From positions 1 to 14,334 of the forward strand of contig JAADHT010000034.1 in the NCBI GenBank assembly GCA_013151705.1: DNA of 14,334 nt. Reading direction: 5' to 3'. Numbering within the stretch: position 1 is the stretch's first letter; the number at the start of each line of letters is the position of its first letter. This document shows, piece by piece, positions 12,809 to 14,334 of the stretch. This stretch comes from Kiritimatiellota bacterium. GTDB taxonomy: Bacteria > Verrucomicrobiota > Lentisphaeria > Victivallales > JAADHT01. The position numbers and the translations under genes are program-made. A model generated the notes under the pieces. That model worked only from the letters and a program-made list of their open reading frames with translations. It ran no database searches and had not been told where the DNA came from.

Positions 12809-14334
12809 ATGATTGAAACCTCCCCGCTACTACGCGCCATGTTATCGAAAACAGCCTTCTTGACGGCTTGCGGCAATTGGGAACTTCCCTCGCCGCTTGG
12901 CGACACGGAGCCCCCGCGAAGGAACTTTTTCGCGGATGAGGTGTCTCATCAAAAACGGGGTGCGGCCAAAATGATTCACTACATCGTCTCATATCTCAAA
13001 AACAGCCGAGTGGTTTGGAATATCCATTTGGTTGCTTTTTTTTGCGTCTGCTTCGCCACCCCGTTCATAGTATTCGCGGAGCGGGGCTCCTTTCACGACG
13101 ATGAGCGAACCGTGCTTCTGCCTCCTTTGCGAAAAACCCTCTCCACCGATGGAAAGACGAAAGCGCGAGCACTCGCCCTTTTCGCGAAGGGATGCGGGGA
13201 AATGCGAAAAAAGCGTTTACTGACACCGAAGGCGGAAAAGGCCTTTCTGGACGCGTTGCGTCTCAATCCGGAATTAAAAGGCCCTCTCCAAATCCTCCTC
13301 AAGGAATGGACCCGCGGACGAAAACCCAAATTATTGCTGGAGAAACTTCTGCCGATCGCCAAACAACACCCCGATGCCGTCAATCTGAATTTGGTCGTCG
13401 CGAGCACTATGCGAATTCTCGGAAAATCAGACGACGCTTTGAATCTGCTGGAGAACACATTCACCGCGCTTTTCACCGACGCGCCGAAGAAAGAGGTCTC
13501 GCCCGAGCTGAAAACAAAACTCGTATTCAATCTACTCGATTTGACGGCTGAAAAAAAATTGTGGAACAAGGGAGAGGAGACGCTTGAGACTGTCTTCTCC
13601 TCTCCGAAGCTCTCCAAAAACCTTATAGCCCGTATCGCCGCGGCGAAATTCTTCGCCAAATGCGCCGACGTAGGGCCAGACGGTTTTTTCGCGGGATGGA
13701 GCAAACGACGACGGAAACGGCTCTTGAAAAAAAATCTCGCCATCATAGAAAAGCTTTGCTCCACGGAAAACGTCCCAGCCCCCACACTGCTCGCAATATG
13801 CAAAATATACAAACGCTATTCGATGCGCGGTCGCGCGGAGCAACTGCTTCTCACGCAATTGCTCAATAATCCAAACTCGCCGTCGTCAATGCTTGTTTTG
13901 GCGAAAGTCTTCGATGCGAACAAGGACTACGCCAACGAAATGCGAGCATGGAAAATAATGATCAACTCAAAAAAATACGCGGACATCAAAAAGGCTTGGA
14001 GCAAAACTCATCCGACAAAAGCGTCCTCCACCGAATTGTACTTTCAGCTCGGTCTGGCGGCGATTAAGGCAAATGACTGGAGTGAGGCGCTCGCCGCGTT
14101 CGACTGGCGTCTCTTGAACGCGCCGGACGATGTCGCCACCATTTTCCAATTGGGACTGGTTCAAATGCGGATGGGAAAATTCAGAAAGGCGTTGTACCAT
14201 TTCGACAAACTAGACAAGTTGCCGTTCGCCCTCTACTTCGCCGCGCTTTGCCACCGCGCTTTGGAAGAGTACGAACTCTCTTTCGAAGCAATCTCCGAGT
14301 CGGAGCGGTTGGCGAAAGAATTGAAATTCAACAC
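12809..14334 (+). CDS. secreted or membrane-anchored TPR-like protein, 3' end outside the window
   Basis: Open from ATG 12809 to the window edge: 508 complete codons, no stop. ATG 12809 is preceded by GGAGGA with good spacing. The in-frame ATG 12971 (residue 55) would instead make a classical signal peptide, with basic and polar residues, then WNIHLVAFFCVCFATPFIVFA and an alanine before ERG. With the longer start this hydrophobic stretch (about 69-90) is an internal anchor. Downstream is a long helical array with TPR-like periodicity, for example residues about 185-220 (HPDAVNLNLVVASTMRILGKSDDALNLLE) and about 440-500 (ATIFQLGLVQMRMGKFRKALYHFDKL, then FALYFAALCHRALEEYELSFEAI). TPR proteins are protein-interaction scaffolds; no enzymatic domain is seen. 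The large minus-strand open frame opposite it (13093-13812) is a low-complexity mirror frame. Confidence 0.85.
   Translation, partial: MIETSPLLRAMLSKTAFLTACGNWELPSPLGDTEPPRRNFFADEVSHQKRGAAKMIHYIVSYLKNSRVVWNIHLVAFFCVCFATPFIVFAERGSFHDDERTVLLPPLRKTLSTDGKTKARALALFAKGCGEMRKKRLLTPKAEKAFLDALRLNPELKGPLQILLKEWTRGRKPKLLLEKLLPIAKQHPDAVNLNLVVASTMRILGKSDDALNLLENTFTALFTDAPKKEVSPELKTKLVFNLLDLTAEKKLWNKGEETLETVFSSPKLSKNLIARIAAAKFFAKCADVGPDGFFAGWSKRRRKRLLKKNLAIIEKLCSTENVPAPTLLAICKIYKRYSMRGRAEQLLLTQLLNNPNSPSSMLVLAKVFDANKDYANEMRAWKIMINSKKYADIKKAWSKTHPTKASSTELYFQLGLAAIKANDWSEALAAFDWRLLNAPDDVATIFQLGLVQMRMGKFRKALYHFDKLDKLPFALYFAALCHRALEEYELSFEAISESERLAKELKFN

Noticed and set aside
13093..13812. 239-codon minus-strand open frame opposite the TPR-like gene
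   Set aside because: Its translation is dominated by Ser, Arg and Phe with no motif, as expected from the complement of a Lys/Glu-rich helical gene. The plus frame has a strong ribosome binding site and TPR-like pattern.
1..14334. CRISPR array, toxin-antitoxin pair, restriction or phage-defence genes
   Set aside because: No regularly spaced direct repeats and no pair of small overlapping genes with recognisable toxin or antitoxin motifs were seen. The coding content is housekeeping plus two insertion sequences.

Overview
This window most likely comes from a Gram-negative, diderm bacterium of the PVC group (Verrucomicrobiota/Lentisphaerota/Kiritimatiellota-like). That assignment is an inference from gene content. 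Three genes support it: a MurE with the meso-diaminopimelate signature, a STAS-MlaE lipid-transport permease (which implies an outer membrane), and a 30-residue, very basic COX24/bL38-like ribosomal protein of the kind known from Bacteroidota and PVC bacteria. No rRNA or tRNA is present to settle the point.

Left part (1-3558): a mobile-element scar. A complete-looking ISL3-family insertion sequence (139-1527) sits 20 bp beyond the stop of a sugar phosphate isomerase/epimerase-like gene (minus strand). On the other side of that gene is a 350-bp AT-rich gap with several nested inverted repeats, then a C-terminally truncated IS110-family transposase (minus strand) that ends about 120 bp from murE.

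Central part (3559-12284): a conserved chromosomal block, all on the minus strand. In transcription order it holds a membrane-anchored transglutaminase-like protein of unknown function, a Gfo/Idh/MocA oxidoreductase, an iron-sulfur L-serine dehydratase, the DNA translocase FtsK, a STAS-MlaE permease and MurE. The first three are tightly packed (10-nt gap, then an ATGA overlap). A 174-bp gap precedes ftsK. ftsK and mlaE overlap, and murE follows 40 nt later. The last three join chromosome segregation and division, outer-membrane lipid trafficking and peptidoglycan precursor synthesis in one envelope/division transcription unit.

Right part (12285-14334): a 350-bp divergent intergenic region with a compact terminator-like hairpin, then two plus-strand genes. 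These are the tiny COX24/bL38-like gene and a secreted or membrane-anchored TPR-like protein that runs off the window end.

I found no CRISPR array, no toxin-antitoxin pair and no recognisable defence system. The least explained items are the structured element at 2381-2490, the hairpin at 12467-12490, the serine dehydratase tail with four cysteines in its last five residues, and the transglutaminase-like protein that appears to lack its catalytic cysteine.
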